A DNA stretch of 64,000 nt from Duganella lactea. Its GTDB lineage: Bacteria; Pseudomonadota; Gammaproteobacteria; Burkholderiales; Burkholderiaceae_D. The DNA is taken from assembly GCF_009857505.1 (NCBI RefSeq), contig NZ_WWCP01000017.1, forward strand, positions 1 through 64,000, given 5' to 3'. The notes under the pieces were generated by a model that saw only the letters and a list, made by a program, of their open reading frames with translations, did no database searches and was not told where the DNA came from. How positions within the stretch are numbered: position 1 is the stretch's first letter; every line of letters starts with the position of its first letter. The translations under genes and the position numbers were made by a program. Below are positions 25,364 through 33,883 of this stretch, in pieces.

Positions 25364-27000
25364 GCCCCCTTCAGCTGACGCACCATGGCGTCGGCTGCCT
25401 TGAAACCCAGTGACACCATGGTGATGGTGCTGTTGCCGCAGGCCGTGCTGGCCATGGCGCCGCCGCCCGGCAGGTACAGGTTCGCATGGTCGTGCGCGCG
25501 GCAGTCGGCGTTGACCACCGAGTTGGCCGGGTCGTTGCCCATGATGGTGCCGCCCATGATGTGCTTGCTCTGGTTGAACTTCGGGCTGATCTTGATGTCG
25601 GTCGCGCCCATGGCGGCGGCGATGCGCTTGCCGATCGGGATCGAGTACTGCTCGGCCGCCTTGCGCGTGTAGTCGCCAACATCGTAGTGGATGGCCGGCT
25701 TGGGCAGGCCCAGCCAGTCACGCTGGTCCGACAGCGTCAGGCGGTTGTTCGGGTCCGGCAGCACTTCATGCGCCAGCACGATGTCGGCGGTGCAGGCGGT
25801 CATGCGGCGGATTTCCGTGTCCAGCGCCTTGCCGACCAGGCCCTGCTTCAACGCGTTGAAGGTGACGAAGCGGTTGCGCGCGAAATTATTGAAGCGGAAG
25901 TAGGCGCCCGCGTGCTCGCCGCGGAAATCGCCTTGCGAGGTTTCCATGATGCCGCTGTTGACCACCGGGCCGACACCGGCCCAGTACGGTTCTTCCAGCG
26001 TCAGCGTCATGGTCAGCTGCGGGTGGTCCATCATGTTGCGGCCGACCTGGTCGGAACTGTTGGCCAGGCCGTTCGGGTTGCGGTCGTTCTTGGACATCAG
26101 CAGCAGCTTCGGCGTTTCGATGCCGTTACAGGCCAGCACGAACAGCTTGCCGGTCACGCGGTGCGACTGCTTGTTCTGGTCGAGGTAATGCACCGCCTCG
26201 ATGTGATTGGCGGCATTGGTTTCGACGCGATAGGCGACCGCGTTGGGCGTGATCACCGCGCCCTTGGCCTCAATGCGCGACAGCGCGGTGGCGGCGTCGT
26301 ACTTGGCGCCGACCGGGCAGACCGGCACGCAGTTGTTGTTGGCGCAGCAGGCCGGACGGTCATCATACGAGGTGCCGCTGTTGCGCGCCTGCGCGGTCGG
26401 GATGTTGTGGTAGCCGAGCGATTTGACCACGTCGGTGAAGCGCTGCTCGCCGGGGCCGAACGGCAGCGGCGGCATCGGGTAGGGTTGGGAGCGCAGGTCG
26501 TCACCCGGCGGCCATTGCAGGGCCGGGTCGGACGGGCCGCAGATGCCCAGTGTATGTTCGGTACGGGCGTAGTACGGCTCCAGCGTCTGGTAATCGAAAG
26601 CCCAGTCGCGGCCGACGCCGTATGTGCTTTGCAGGCGCATGTCGTCCGGCGTCAGGCGCCAGCAGGTGCCGGCCCAGTGCCAGGTCGAACCGCCGGCGTA
26701 GCGGATGAAGCTTTGCGCGTAGCGGTCCGGGCCGCTCAATTGCAGGTAGGCGTCTTCCGGCGTCTCCTGCGACGGCATCGGATGCGGCGCCCACGGCGCC
26801 GGCGGATAGCAGGACGAGGGATCGCCCTTCAGCGCCAGCGGCAGGTTGCGGAAATTTTCCACCACTTCGGCGCGGCTGACGCGCGGGCCGGCTTCCAGCA
26901 TCTGCACGGAAATGCCGGCGTCCAGCAGGGTTTCGGCAATCGCCACGCCGACGACGCCGGTGCCGACGATGACCACGTCGGCGCTTGTTGAGATAGGCAT
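25360..27000 (-). CDS. GMC-type FAD dehydrogenase catalytic subunit 2 (Fe-S type)
   Basis: 546 residues from the ATG at 27000; an in-frame extension to 27057 would overlap the upstream gene and is not favoured. FAD site DVVIVGTGVVGVAIAETLL, the same CC-x4-C-x3-C cluster motif as its paralogue (218, 219, 224, 228; CCANNNCVPVC), and a C-terminal HIMGGTIMG. Its partners are the Tat small subunit upstream (27012-27527) and the cytochrome downstream. It differs enough from subunit 1 along its length that the two complexes probably have different substrates. Confidence 0.9.
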   Translation of the reverse strand: MPISTSADVVIVGTGVVGVAIAETLLDAGISVQMLEAGPRVSRAEVVENFRNLPLALKGDPSSCYPPAPWAPHPMPSQETPEDAYLQLSGPDRYAQSFIRYAGGSTWHWAGTCWRLTPDDMRLQSTYGVGRDWAFDYQTLEPYYARTEHTLGICGPSDPALQWPPGDDLRSQPYPMPPLPFGPGEQRFTDVVKSLGYHNIPTAQARNSGTSYDDRPACCANNNCVPVCPVGAKYDAATALSRIEAKGAVITPNAVAYRVETNAANHIEAVHYLDQNKQSHRVTGKLFVLACNGIETPKLLLMSKNDRNPNGLANSSDQVGRNMMDHPQLTMTLTLEEPYWAGVGPVVNSGIMETSQGDFRGEHAGAYFRFNNFARNRFVTFNALKQGLVGKALDTEIRRMTACTADIVLAHEVLPDPNNRLTLSDQRDWLGLPKPAIHYDVGDYTRKAAEQYSIPIGKRIAAAMGATDIKISPKFNQSKHIMGGTIMGNDPANSVVNADCRAHDHANLYLPGGGAMASTACGNSTITMVSLGFKAADAMVRQLKGA

Positions 27001-27011
27001 GAATAAATCTT

Positions 27012-27527
27012 TCAGAAACTCGGCATCGGCGTCAGCGGCACGATAGGACGGCCCCACTGGTTCGGGCCGGAGAAGCCATAGGAAGGAATCGCCACCGCGT
27101 CGGCCGTGGTCTGATAGGTCAGCGCGGTTTCATAGGCGAACACCTGCGCGTCTTTCTTCGGCGACGAGCAGCCGCTGTACCAGGCGAAGATGATCCAGTG
27201 CGCGAAGTCCTGCAACGGCCCTGCCGGGATATCGGCGAAGAAGTCTTCCACTTGCCGCGCCTGTTTGGCGTTGGCGATGCCGATGATGGATTTCATCATC
27301 TGCGCATACTGCGGAAATTTTTGCGCGGCGGCGGCGGCCATGCGCGCGCCCACGCGGGCGTCCAGCCGGTGGTTGACCAGCAGCGCCGAGACCTGCATGA
27401 ATTGCTCTTGCGGCGGGGCCGGCGCCAGTCCCCAGGCCGGCACGCCGCTCCAGGTCAGCCAGGTGGCCGACACGGTGGCCGCGCCCAGCAACAATTTGCG
27501 TCTAGTGAGTGCCATATGTTGTTTCAC
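27012..27527 (-). CDS. Tat-signal small subunit of FAD dehydrogenase complex 2
   Basis: 171 residues. Twin-arginine leader (LTRRKLLLGAATVSATW), a helical body, and a C-terminus in which SYGFSGPNQWGRP mirrors SYSYGPCGTW of its paralogue. Chaperone and Tat carrier for the GMC subunit encoded 11 bases downstream. A start at the second Met (27515) is also possible. A GC-rich intercistronic hairpin separates it from the upstream porin gene. Confidence 0.83.
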   Translation of the reverse strand: MKQHMALTRRKLLLGAATVSATWLTWSGVPAWGLAPAPPQEQFMQVSALLVNHRLDARVGARMAAAAAQKFPQYAQMMKSIIGIANAKQARQVEDFFADIPAGPLQDFAHWIIFAWYSGCSSPKKDAQVFAYETALTYQTTADAVAIPSYGFSGPNQWGRPIVPLTPMPSF

Positions 27528-27537
27528 CTTGATCTTG

Positions 27538-27563
27538 GGCGCCTGCGCGGGAGCGCAGGCGCC
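27538..27563. repeat. Intercistronic hairpin between porin and dehydrogenase genes
   Basis: Eleven-base perfect stem (27538-27548 with 27553-27563), loop ggga, no T-run. It resembles 3' mRNA-protecting stems, which would raise porin mRNA relative to the distal dehydrogenase genes. Confidence 0.6.
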
Positions 27564-27569
27564 ATGTGC

Positions 27570-28739
27570 TTAGAACGCGTGGCGCAGACCTATGCCCAGC
27601 AGCATCTGGCTACGGTCCGAGGCGACCAGGCCCGATTGCGAAACGCCGATCGTGGCGTTGGCGTCGATCACGCTGACGCCGTTGGTGCCCAGGGTCTTGC
27701 CGCGCGCGCGCTGGGTCGATTCCAGGATGTAGATCGAGGTGCGTTTGGACAGCCAGTAAGCCTGTTGCAGCGCGAACTGGCGGTAGTTGGCGTTGTCGCT
27801 GATGCCGTTGGCGCGGTTGGCGCGGGTGTAGGTGAACCCTGCGCCCAGCAGCCACGGGCTGCTGGTCTGCCAGGTCGCCAGCAGCGCGCCGGTGTTGAAG
27901 GTGGCGGTGTCGCGGAACAGCGAGGCGCTGTTGGCGCGGTACTGCACGTTGCTGAACGAACCGCCCAGGCTCCAGTTGGATTGCTCGTAGCGGGTGGCGG
28001 CGGCCACGTACTGCACCTCGGACGCCGACAGGTAGCCGGCGTTGACCGCCGACTTGGAGAAACTGGTGGACGCATTCGGGTCCCAGTTGGTCTGGACAGG
28101 ACCGTTTTTCAGCACCTGGTAGGCCAGCGCGTGGCGCCAGCCGCCGCCCTCATAGCGGATCGACGCGCTATGCGCGCCGCCGCTGCCGGCGTGGCCGGCC
28201 TGCTCGCCCGCCGCCACCATCGCGCTGGCGGTGAAACCGGCCCAGGTCGGCGAGGTGTACTTGACGGCGTTATTGCTGCGGATGGTGATGTCGAAGCCGT
28301 CGATATCGCCCGGGTGGTCGCCGGCCGCGCCGGTCACCGGCGGCACCGGACCGAGCGGATTGACGGCGTCGAAATACGACGAGTACTGGCGGCCGAGCGT
28401 CAGCGTGCCGCGTGTCTTGTCGCTCAGGCCGACGAAGGCGGCGCGGTTGAAGATGCTGCCGGCCTGACCGGCGGTGCCGTCATCGGCGTTGAAGCCGGCC
28501 TCCAGCTTGAAGATCGCCTTGGTGCCGCCGCCCAGATCCTCGCTGCCCTGGAAGCCCAGGCGATTGCCATCCTTGGAGCCGGAGCGCATATACGTCTTGG
28601 AGCCGCCCGGCAGGTTGTCGATATGCGTGATGCCGACATCGACGATGCCGTACATCGACACGTTCGATTGGGCGGCGGCCATGCCGGTGGCGCTGGACAG
28701 CAGCACGCCGCCCACGATCAGGAGTTGAGATTGTTTCAT
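27570..28739 (-). CDS. Gram-negative outer-membrane porin (OmpC-like, beta type)
   Basis: 389 residues. Signal peptide (MKQSQLLIVGGVLLSSATGMAAA) then a first strand SNVSMYGIVDVGITH, which is characteristic of neisserial/burkholderial trimeric porins. The constriction-loop region includes GRQYSSYFDAVNPLGP, and the C-terminal strand ends in Phe (MLLGIGLRHAF), the Bam-recognition signal. It probably admits the substrate of the adjacent dehydrogenases. The start at 28739 fits the signal peptide; the longer frame to 28865 does not. Confidence 0.93.
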   Translation of the reverse strand: MKQSQLLIVGGVLLSSATGMAAAQSNVSMYGIVDVGITHIDNLPGGSKTYMRSGSKDGNRLGFQGSEDLGGGTKAIFKLEAGFNADDGTAGQAGSIFNRAAFVGLSDKTRGTLTLGRQYSSYFDAVNPLGPVPPVTGAAGDHPGDIDGFDITIRSNNAVKYTSPTWAGFTASAMVAAGEQAGHAGSGGAHSASIRYEGGGWRHALAYQVLKNGPVQTNWDPNASTSFSKSAVNAGYLSASEVQYVAAATRYEQSNWSLGGSFSNVQYRANSASLFRDTATFNTGALLATWQTSSPWLLGAGFTYTRANRANGISDNANYRQFALQQAYWLSKRTSIYILESTQRARGKTLGTNGVSVIDANATIGVSQSGLVASDRSQMLLGIGLRHAF

Positions 28740-28827
28740 AGCTTTTCCAAATAAGGTCGCACCAAGCGACAAAAAAAACCAGGCGGCGCATCCACCTCCA
28801 ATGCGACTTGCCTGGCCGAGCGCAGCG

Positions 28828-30210
28828 TCAGCGCGGGTTCCGCGACCAGCCGAGCAGCCGATCAACCAGAATTACAATCGCTGGTGTTACCAGCGCGATA
28901 TACATATTGTCGATATCGCAGGGATCTCCCAGCAGATACCAGACCGTCGTGGTGACCGTCGCCGCCAGCAGGCCGGCGGTCGCGCCGCGGTTGCAGCCAA
29001 ACAACGGCAGGTACAGGCCGATCAGGGCGACGACGGAAATCGACAGGCGCAAGGCGCGCGTAAAAAACGACAGCTGCAGCAAGCCCGGCGCCAACCAGGC
29101 GAACACCAGCGGCACCAGGCCGGTCGCCAACGCCAGCCAGCGGGTCACGCGGAATTCGCGTTCGGCCGAGGGCTGGTAAAACGGCACATAAAAATCTCTC
29201 ACCACCAGCGAGGCGATGGCCAAGGCCACCGTGCTCACGCCGGCAAAAATCGCCGCCACCAGCGACACCGTCACCAGCCCGGCCAGGAACACATTCATGC
29301 TCTGCAAAAAGATCGGCAGCGCGTACAGGCTCTGCATATCCGGATACAGATAGCGCGCGGCGACGCCGATCAGTCCCAGCGCGAGGCCGAGCGGGATCGC
29401 CAGCGCGCCGGCGATGAAAGTCGCATTGCGCGCGCCATTGGCGCTGCGCGTCGACGAGATCGCCTGGATGATGTACTGCGTCGAAAAAATCGCCCCCACG
29501 TTACCGATAAAAAACGCCACGATGGTCGACGCGCCCAGCGTGCCGTCCCATGTGAAATACGCCGCCGGCAGCGCCGCCCGGATCGGCTCCACGCCACCGG
29601 TCATGCTCAGCGCCACCGCCAGCACGATCAACACGCCCAGGTACTTGAGCGCGCTGTGCCAGATGTTCACGTAGGCCAGGCTCTTCATGCCGCCCAACGC
29701 GAAGTAAAACGTGCTGACCACCGCGATCAGCAGCGCGGCCAGCGGCAGGCTTATGTGCAGCACGGTGGCGATCGCCGCCGCGCCGCTGAGGTAGTTACCG
29801 ATATTCACCAGCAACAGCGCATAAATCATGATCAGCGACACGATCAACTGCGTCGAGCGGCCGTAGCGCTGGAAGATCGCGCCGGAGATCGTGTACTCGC
29901 CCGAGTTGTACAGCTTGCGCGCCAGCAGCATCCCGAACAGCGGGAAGCCGATGGCGGTGCTGAGCACGGCCCACGACGCGGCCATGCCCGATTCGAACGC
30001 GCCCTGCGCGGTACCGATGGTGGACTTGGCGCCGACGAATTCGGACACCATCAAAATCCCCACCACCAGCGCCGGCATGCTGCGGGCGCCCACCATGAAC
30101 TCGCTCGACGACTTGCTGCGCGAGCGGGCCGTCAGCCACGCGGTCAATGCAATGTAGAACACCACCATCGCAATGATGATCAGCGTATCGGCCGGTCCGA
30201 ACGTGCTCAT
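28828..30210 (-). CDS. Sodium:solute symporter (SSS family)
   Basis: 460 residues with about 13 predicted membrane helices. SSS features: N-terminal LIIIAMVVFYIALTAWLTARSRS, a FMVGARSMPALVVGILMVSEFVGAKSTIG segment forming the sodium-site region, ALGGMKSLAYVNIWHS, and GYKS-like elements replaced by the local sequence. It imports an organic acid, sugar or amino acid with Na+; the ligand is not predictable. It starts just after iclR and lies upstream of the porin on the same strand. The start at 30210 has a GAGGGGAAG ribosome site. Confidence 0.9.
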   Translation of the reverse strand: MSTFGPADTLIIIAMVVFYIALTAWLTARSRSKSSSEFMVGARSMPALVVGILMVSEFVGAKSTIGTAQGAFESGMAASWAVLSTAIGFPLFGMLLARKLYNSGEYTISGAIFQRYGRSTQLIVSLIMIYALLLVNIGNYLSGAAAIATVLHISLPLAALLIAVVSTFYFALGGMKSLAYVNIWHSALKYLGVLIVLAVALSMTGGVEPIRAALPAAYFTWDGTLGASTIVAFFIGNVGAIFSTQYIIQAISSTRSANGARNATFIAGALAIPLGLALGLIGVAARYLYPDMQSLYALPIFLQSMNVFLAGLVTVSLVAAIFAGVSTVALAIASLVVRDFYVPFYQPSAEREFRVTRWLALATGLVPLVFAWLAPGLLQLSFFTRALRLSISVVALIGLYLPLFGCNRGATAGLLAATVTTTVWYLLGDPCDIDNMYIALVTPAIVILVDRLLGWSRNPR

Positions 30211-30250
30211 GTATCCATCTTCCCCTCTGGCTGCGCCGAAGCGTGGCGGC

Positions 30251-31069
30251 CTAGTTGATCGCCGTCCCCGCATAAGCGCCGGTTGCGTGCAACGATCTCG
30301 ACAACTGCTGCGCCGCGTCCAGCACCGCCTGCAGCGCGTTGTCCTGGAACTGCTGCAAGCTGCCGCGGTGCGCCGGCGCCGCCACGCTCAAGGCCGCCAC
30401 CGGCATGCCGTCGATATCGAGCACCGGCGCCGCCAGCACATACAAGCCGCTGACGGTTTCCTGGTTCGACGCCGCGTAGCCGAGGCCGCGAATATCCTGC
30501 AGGCGCGCCAGCAGCGCGTCCAGATCGGTCAGCGTGGTCGCGGTCAGTTGCACCCGCGGCTGGCCCTCCAGTACCTGAATCTGCCGCTCGCGCGGCAGCC
30601 AGGCCAGAATCACCTGCCCCACCGCGCTGGAATACGCCGCCACCCGGCTGCCGATGCGCACATCGACACCCAGCTGCGTCAGGCCGGCCTGCACGCGTTC
30701 CACATACATCACGCTGCTGCCATCGAGCACGCCGATCGATGCCGCCTCGTTGACCTCGCCCACCAGGCCGCGCAGGATGGGCCGCGCGCGCGTGCGCAGG
30801 TCCGAGCGGCCAATCGCGTGAAACCCCAGGTCCAGCACTTTCAGCGACAGCCGGAACAGCCGGCTGTTGTCGACCTTGTCGACATAGCCCAAGCTGACCA
30901 GCGTGTTGAGGAAGCGGAACGCGGTGGCGTTGTCCAGTCCGGCCTTGCGGGCCACTTCGGCCATCGTCAGTTCCGGTTCCTGCGCGGTGAAGGCCTGCAA
31001 CACCTTGAAGCCCTTGGCAAGGGACTGCACGGTGTTCTTGGTATCTGCCGGCGCGGCGGTTGGTTTCAT
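30251..31069 (-). CDS. IclR-family transcriptional regulator
   Basis: 272 residues from the ATG at 31069 (an ATG at 31081 is also in frame). The N-terminal winged helix (about 14-75) includes LAKGFKVLQAF, LTMAEVARKAGLDNATAFRFLNTL and GYVDKV. The effector domain includes GRSDLRTRARPILRGLVGEVNEAASIGV and GLGYAASNQETVSGLYVLAAPV. Two near-identical 13-base palindromes sit between it and its promoter, suggesting autoregulation, and the divergent aldehyde dehydrogenase shares the same region. It probably controls the symporter-porin-dehydrogenase unit downstream. Confidence 0.92.
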   Translation of the reverse strand: MKPTAAPADTKNTVQSLAKGFKVLQAFTAQEPELTMAEVARKAGLDNATAFRFLNTLVSLGYVDKVDNSRLFRLSLKVLDLGFHAIGRSDLRTRARPILRGLVGEVNEAASIGVLDGSSVMYVERVQAGLTQLGVDVRIGSRVAAYSSAVGQVILAWLPRERQIQVLEGQPRVQLTATTLTDLDALLARLQDIRGLGYAASNQETVSGLYVLAAPVLDIDGMPVAALSVAAPAHRGSLQQFQDNALQAVLDAAQQLSRSLHATGAYAGTAIN

Positions 31070-31087
31070 GGTTAATCTCATCAATAG

Positions 31088-31100
31088 TTCGGATAGCGAA
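31088..31100. promoter_or_regulatory. Palindromic operator O1 (IclR-type)
   Basis: TTCGGATAGCGAA, a TTCG-N5-CGAA dyad 19 bases before the iclR start. It is nearly identical to O2, with centres 32 bases apart (three helical turns), as expected for cooperative binding on one DNA face. Confidence 0.65.
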
Positions 31101-31119
31101 TTGTACTCTTTCTGGAAAA

Positions 31120-31132
31120 TTCGGAATGCGAA
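31120..31132. promoter_or_regulatory. Palindromic operator O2 (IclR-type)
   Basis: TTCGGAATGCGAA; differs from O1 only in the two central bases. A further half-site-like TTCGAA follows at about 31139-31144. Confidence 0.65.
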
Positions 31133-31152
31133 CTTTAATTCGAACAGTGAAA

Positions 31153-31181
31153 ATTATATTGCGGTTTTTAGTTAACCTCAA
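31153..31181 (-). promoter_or_regulatory. Candidate iclR promoter
   Basis: Minus strand: TTGAGG (31181-31176), a 17-base spacer, then a perfect TATAAT (31158-31153). Transcription would start near 31146, so O2 and O1 lie just downstream, where a bound repressor would block elongation or clearance. TATAAG at 31191-31196 on the plus strand is a possible -10 for the divergent dehydrogenase. Confidence 0.55.
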
Positions 31182-31300
31182 GCAAAACTGTATAAGACCC
31201 GCTTTTGGTGGAGGAATACGGAGTTGATGAATTTCTGGCAAAGTAGCGCTTGCACGCGCGTTGAAACAGCCGCGCGCCCTGACATGAATGGAGATTTCCT

Positions 31301-32746
31301 ATGACGACCGTTACCTATCCAGACGTACGCTTACTGATCGCCAATGAGTGGACCGACGCCACCGGCGGCAAGACGATTCCCGTGGTGAACCCGGCCACCG
31401 GCAAGCCGATCGGCACCGTGGCCCACGCCAGCATCGCCGACCTGGACCGCGCGCTGGCTGCGGCACAAAAGGGTTTTGACGCCTGGCGCAAAGTGCCGGC
31501 GTTCGAGCGCACCGCCACGCTGCGGCGCGCCGCCGCCCTGCTGCGCGAGCGCGCCGACGAAATCGCCCGCCTGCTGACGCAGGAACAGGGCAAGCCGCTG
31601 GCCCAGGCGCGCGCCGAGGCGCTGGCCGGCGCCGACATCATCGACTGGTTCGCCGCCGAAGGCATGCGCGTGTACGGCCGTATCGTGCCGTCGCGTAATC
31701 CGGCGGCGCAGCAGCTGGTGCTGAAAGAGCCGGTGGGCCCGGTGGCGGCGTTCACGCCGTGGAACTTCCCGATCAACCAGGTGGTGCGCAAGCTGGCGGC
31801 GGCGCTGGCCACCGGCTGCTCCTTCCTGTGCAAGGCGCCGGAAGAGACCCCGGCCTCGCCGGCGGCGCTGTTCCAGTGCTTTATCGACGCCGGCGTGCCG
31901 GCGGGCACGGTGGGCCTGGTGTTTGGCGATCCGGCCGAGATTTCAAACTACCTGATTCCGCATCCGGTGATCCGCAAGGTGACCTTCACCGGTTCCACGC
32001 CGGTGGGCAAGCAGCTGGCGGCGCTGGCTGGCGCGCACATGAAGCGCGTGACCATGGAGCTGGGCGGCCATGCGCCGGTCATCGTGGCGGAAGACGCCGA
32101 CGTGGCGCTGGCCGTGGAAGCCGCCGGCGGCGCCAAGTTCCGCAACGCCGGCCAGGTGTGCATCTCGCCGACCCGCTTCCTGGTGCACAACAGCATCAAG
32201 GACGAATTCACCCGCGCGATGGTGGCCCATGCCGAGCGTCTGCAACTGGGCAATGGCCTGGTCGAAGGCACGACCCTGGGGCCGCTGGCCAATCCGCGCC
32301 GCGTGGCGGCGATGACGCAGTTTGTCGACGATGCCCGCGCCAAGGGCGCCAACGTGATCACCGGCGGCGCGCGCGTGGGCGCGGAAGGCAACTTCTTTGC
32401 GCCGACCATTCTGGCCGACGTGCCGCTGAACGCAAGTGTGTTCAATGATGAGCCGTTTGGCCCGCTGGCAGCGATCCGCGGTTTCGACACGCTCGATGAA
32501 GCGATCGCCGAATCCAACCGTCTGCCGTTTGGCCTGGCGGGCTATGCGTTTACGCGTTCGATCAAGAATACGCACCAGTTGATGCACAACGTGGAAGTCG
32601 GCATGCTGTGGCTGAATCAACCGGCCACGCCGAGCGCCGAGATGCCGTTCGGCGGCGTCAAGGATTCGGGCTACGGCTCGGAAGGCGGCCCGGAAGCGCT
32701 GGAAGCCTACCTGAACACCAAGTCGGTATCGCTGCTGGGCGTCTGA
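31301..32746 (+). CDS. NAD(P)-dependent semialdehyde dehydrogenase
   Basis: 481 residues, complete ALDH fold: the [17 protein letters not shown] nucleotide-binding strand, [12 protein letters not shown], catalytic Glu in [12 protein letters not shown], and catalytic Cys in [13 protein letters not shown]. Closest in character to succinate-semialdehyde and alpha-ketoglutarate-semialdehyde dehydrogenases. Because it is divergent from an IclR regulator that heads a sugar-oxidation cluster, the alpha-ketoglutarate-semialdehyde role (last step of non-phosphorylative pentose or glucarate breakdown) is plausible, but this is inferred from context. Confidence 0.9.
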   Translation: MTTVTYPDVRLLIANEWTDATGGKTIPVVNPATGKPIGTVAHASIADLDRALAAAQKGFDAWRKVPAFERTATLRRAAALLRERADEIARLLTQEQGKPLAQARAEALAGADIIDWFAAEGMRVYGRIVPSRNPAAQQLVLKEPVGPVAAFTPWNFPINQVVRKLAAALATGCSFLCKAPEETPASPAALFQCFIDAGVPAGTVGLVFGDPAEISNYLIPHPVIRKVTFTGSTPVGKQLAALAGAHMKRVTMELGGHAPVIVAEDADVALAVEAAGGAKFRNAGQVCISPTRFLVHNSIKDEFTRAMVAHAERLQLGNGLVEGTTLGPLANPRRVAAMTQFVDDARAKGANVITGGARVGAEGNFFAPTILADVPLNASVFNDEPFGPLAAIRGFDTLDEAIAESNRLPFGLAGYAFTRSIKNTHQLMHNVEVGMLWLNQPATPSAEMPFGGVKDSGYGSEGGPEALEAYLNTKSVSLLGV

Positions 32747-32747
32747 T

Positions 32748-33104
32748 CTAATCGGCCTGGTCCCCGGCAAACAATTGGCGGGGGCTGGCGCCGTTAAACA
32801 GCGCCTCGATCCAGTCAGTCAGCTGCTCAGGGTTGGCGGCAGCGATTTTTACCGCCACATTGGTTGGCATGTGTTCCTGACTGAGGCGGCGGCGCAGCAC
32901 CCGCTGCAAGGCGAGTCGCTCACCTTGCTGTCGACCTGCTTCGAGACCTTGTTCGAGACCTTGTTCCAGACCTTCTTCCAGACCTTGCTCCCGGCCTTGC
33001 TGCAATCCTTCAACAATGGCTTGAGCGCGGGCCTTGGCGATAGGACGTTCAAACATTCCCGGATCGAACATTTCATCGTAAGTGAATTTACGTCGCATCT
33101 TCAT
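32748..33104 (-). CDS. Candidate intragenic Rpn antitoxin (C-terminal product)
   Basis: In-frame ATG at 33104 inside the Rpn gene would give a 118-residue protein (MKMRRKFTYDEMFDPG...) identical to the Rpn C-terminus, with the GLEQ repeats and no nuclease domain. It is preceded by GGAGGAGG (33120-33113) at an ideal 8-base spacing, stronger than the ribosome site of most genes in this window. A possible promoter sits at 33155-33127. E. coli Rpn genes are reported to make such short C-terminal antitoxins from internal promoters. The assignment here is by analogy and untested. Confidence 0.55.
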   Translation of the reverse strand: MKMRRKFTYDEMFDPGMFERPIAKARAQAIVEGLQQGREQGLEEGLEQGLEQGLEAGRQQGERLALQRVLRRRLSQEHMPTNVAVKIAAANPEQLTDWIEALFNGASPRQLFAGDQAD

Positions 33105-33797
33105 GGTGAATGCCTCCTCCAGATCCATGCTAGTCGCCACCACAGCGTCTTGCAAGGTGATCTGAATCCAGCGCGTCAGGCTTTCTCGCGCCGGGTCCAG
33201 ATCGCGTTCGCGTATCCGCTCCGCCACGGCATCCAATGCCCCACGCATCTCGGCATCCGTGACCGCGCTTAACAAACGAAATAACAGGCTGACGATATTG
33301 GCACGGTTGCCGGCGTGATGCCGGTCAATCAGCAGATACTGCTGGCTGGCCTGAAAGTGCTCCAGCCCGGCGGGCGCCGGCAGCATCAGCTCAGCCAACC
33401 GCGTTGCCGCACGCCACGGACGACTGCCGTCATACAGAACGATGGGCAACACCGGCGGCAACTTGCCGTGTTTGCTCAGTTTGTGCTGCGCCACCAGATC
33501 CTGATACAGCAAGCCCACATACACCTGCATGCGCAGCGCCATCCATTTATCCGGCCGCGACTGGAACTCCAGCAGAATATACACATACACCCAGTCACCG
33601 CCGATGTGCGCCCGCCATACGACATCCTCATGCCGCGCCCGGCCCTGGTCGCTGGCGTAGCTCGCGTTGACCCGCTCGAACGCCCGCACCGGCAACGCCG
33701 GCGCCCAGTCGGCCGCAAGAAACCCCGCCACCAAATCGCGCACGATTTCCGGGTGGGCGAACAACTGCTTGTACAGGATGTCGGCGCTGGCGCTCAT
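32748..33797 (-). CDS. Rpn-family recombination-promoting nuclease / putative transposase
   Basis: 349 residues from the ATG at 33797. The N-terminal PD-(D/E)xK nuclease domain has HEDVVW (Asp58) and ILLEFQS (Glu77, Gln79), the D...ExQ core of the Rpn (PF04754) family. Then come a helical middle and a C-terminal tail with GLEQ-type four-residue repeats (about residues 267-286) encoded by five 12-base units at 32941-33000. Rpn proteins are DNA endonucleases tied to recombination and, in recent work, anti-phage defence with an antitoxin encoded inside the same gene. A matching internal start occurs here at 33104. Confidence 0.88.
   Translation of the reverse strand: MSASADILYKQLFAHPEIVRDLVAGFLAADWAPALPVRAFERVNASYASDQGRARHEDVVWRAHIGGDWVYVYILLEFQSRPDKWMALRMQVYVGLLYQDLVAQHKLSKHGKLPPVLPIVLYDGSRPWRAATRLAELMLPAPAGLEHFQASQQYLLIDRHHAGNRANIVSLLFRLLSAVTDAEMRGALDAVAERIRERDLDPARESLTRWIQITLQDAVVATSMDLEEAFTMKMRRKFTYDEMFDPGMFERPIAKARAQAIVEGLQQGREQGLEEGLEQGLEQGLEAGRQQGERLALQRVLRRRLSQEHMPTNVAVKIAAANPEQLTDWIEALFNGASPRQLFAGDQAD
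32941..33000. repeat. Five tandem 12-base units in the Rpn coding region
   Basis: Units follow the pattern tcgagaccttgt with 0-5 changes; the first two are identical. Each encodes four residues (GLEQ/GLEE on the minus strand), so gain or loss keeps the reading frame. Confidence 0.85.
33127..33155 (-). promoter_or_regulatory. Candidate internal promoter for the short Rpn product
   Basis: Minus strand: TTGCAA (33155-33150), exactly 17 bases, then TAGCAT (33132-33127), each 4/6 to consensus. Start of RNA would fall near 33120, leaving a leader of about 16 bases that begins at the GGAGGAGG ribosome site. Confidence 0.35.
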
Positions 33798-33883
33798 GAA
33801 AATGATTGTAGCTTTCGCCATCATTGCCGAGTGCGCCAGGAAGCGAGCCCGGTTTGGCTCTCCTCAATAAAACGGCGCAGAGC

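Noticed and set aside
32748-33824. Rpn gene as part of an insertion sequence
   Set aside because: No terminal inverted repeats or target duplication flank it; Rpn genes usually stand alone. An extra N-terminal MMAKATIIF was also rejected as a start.
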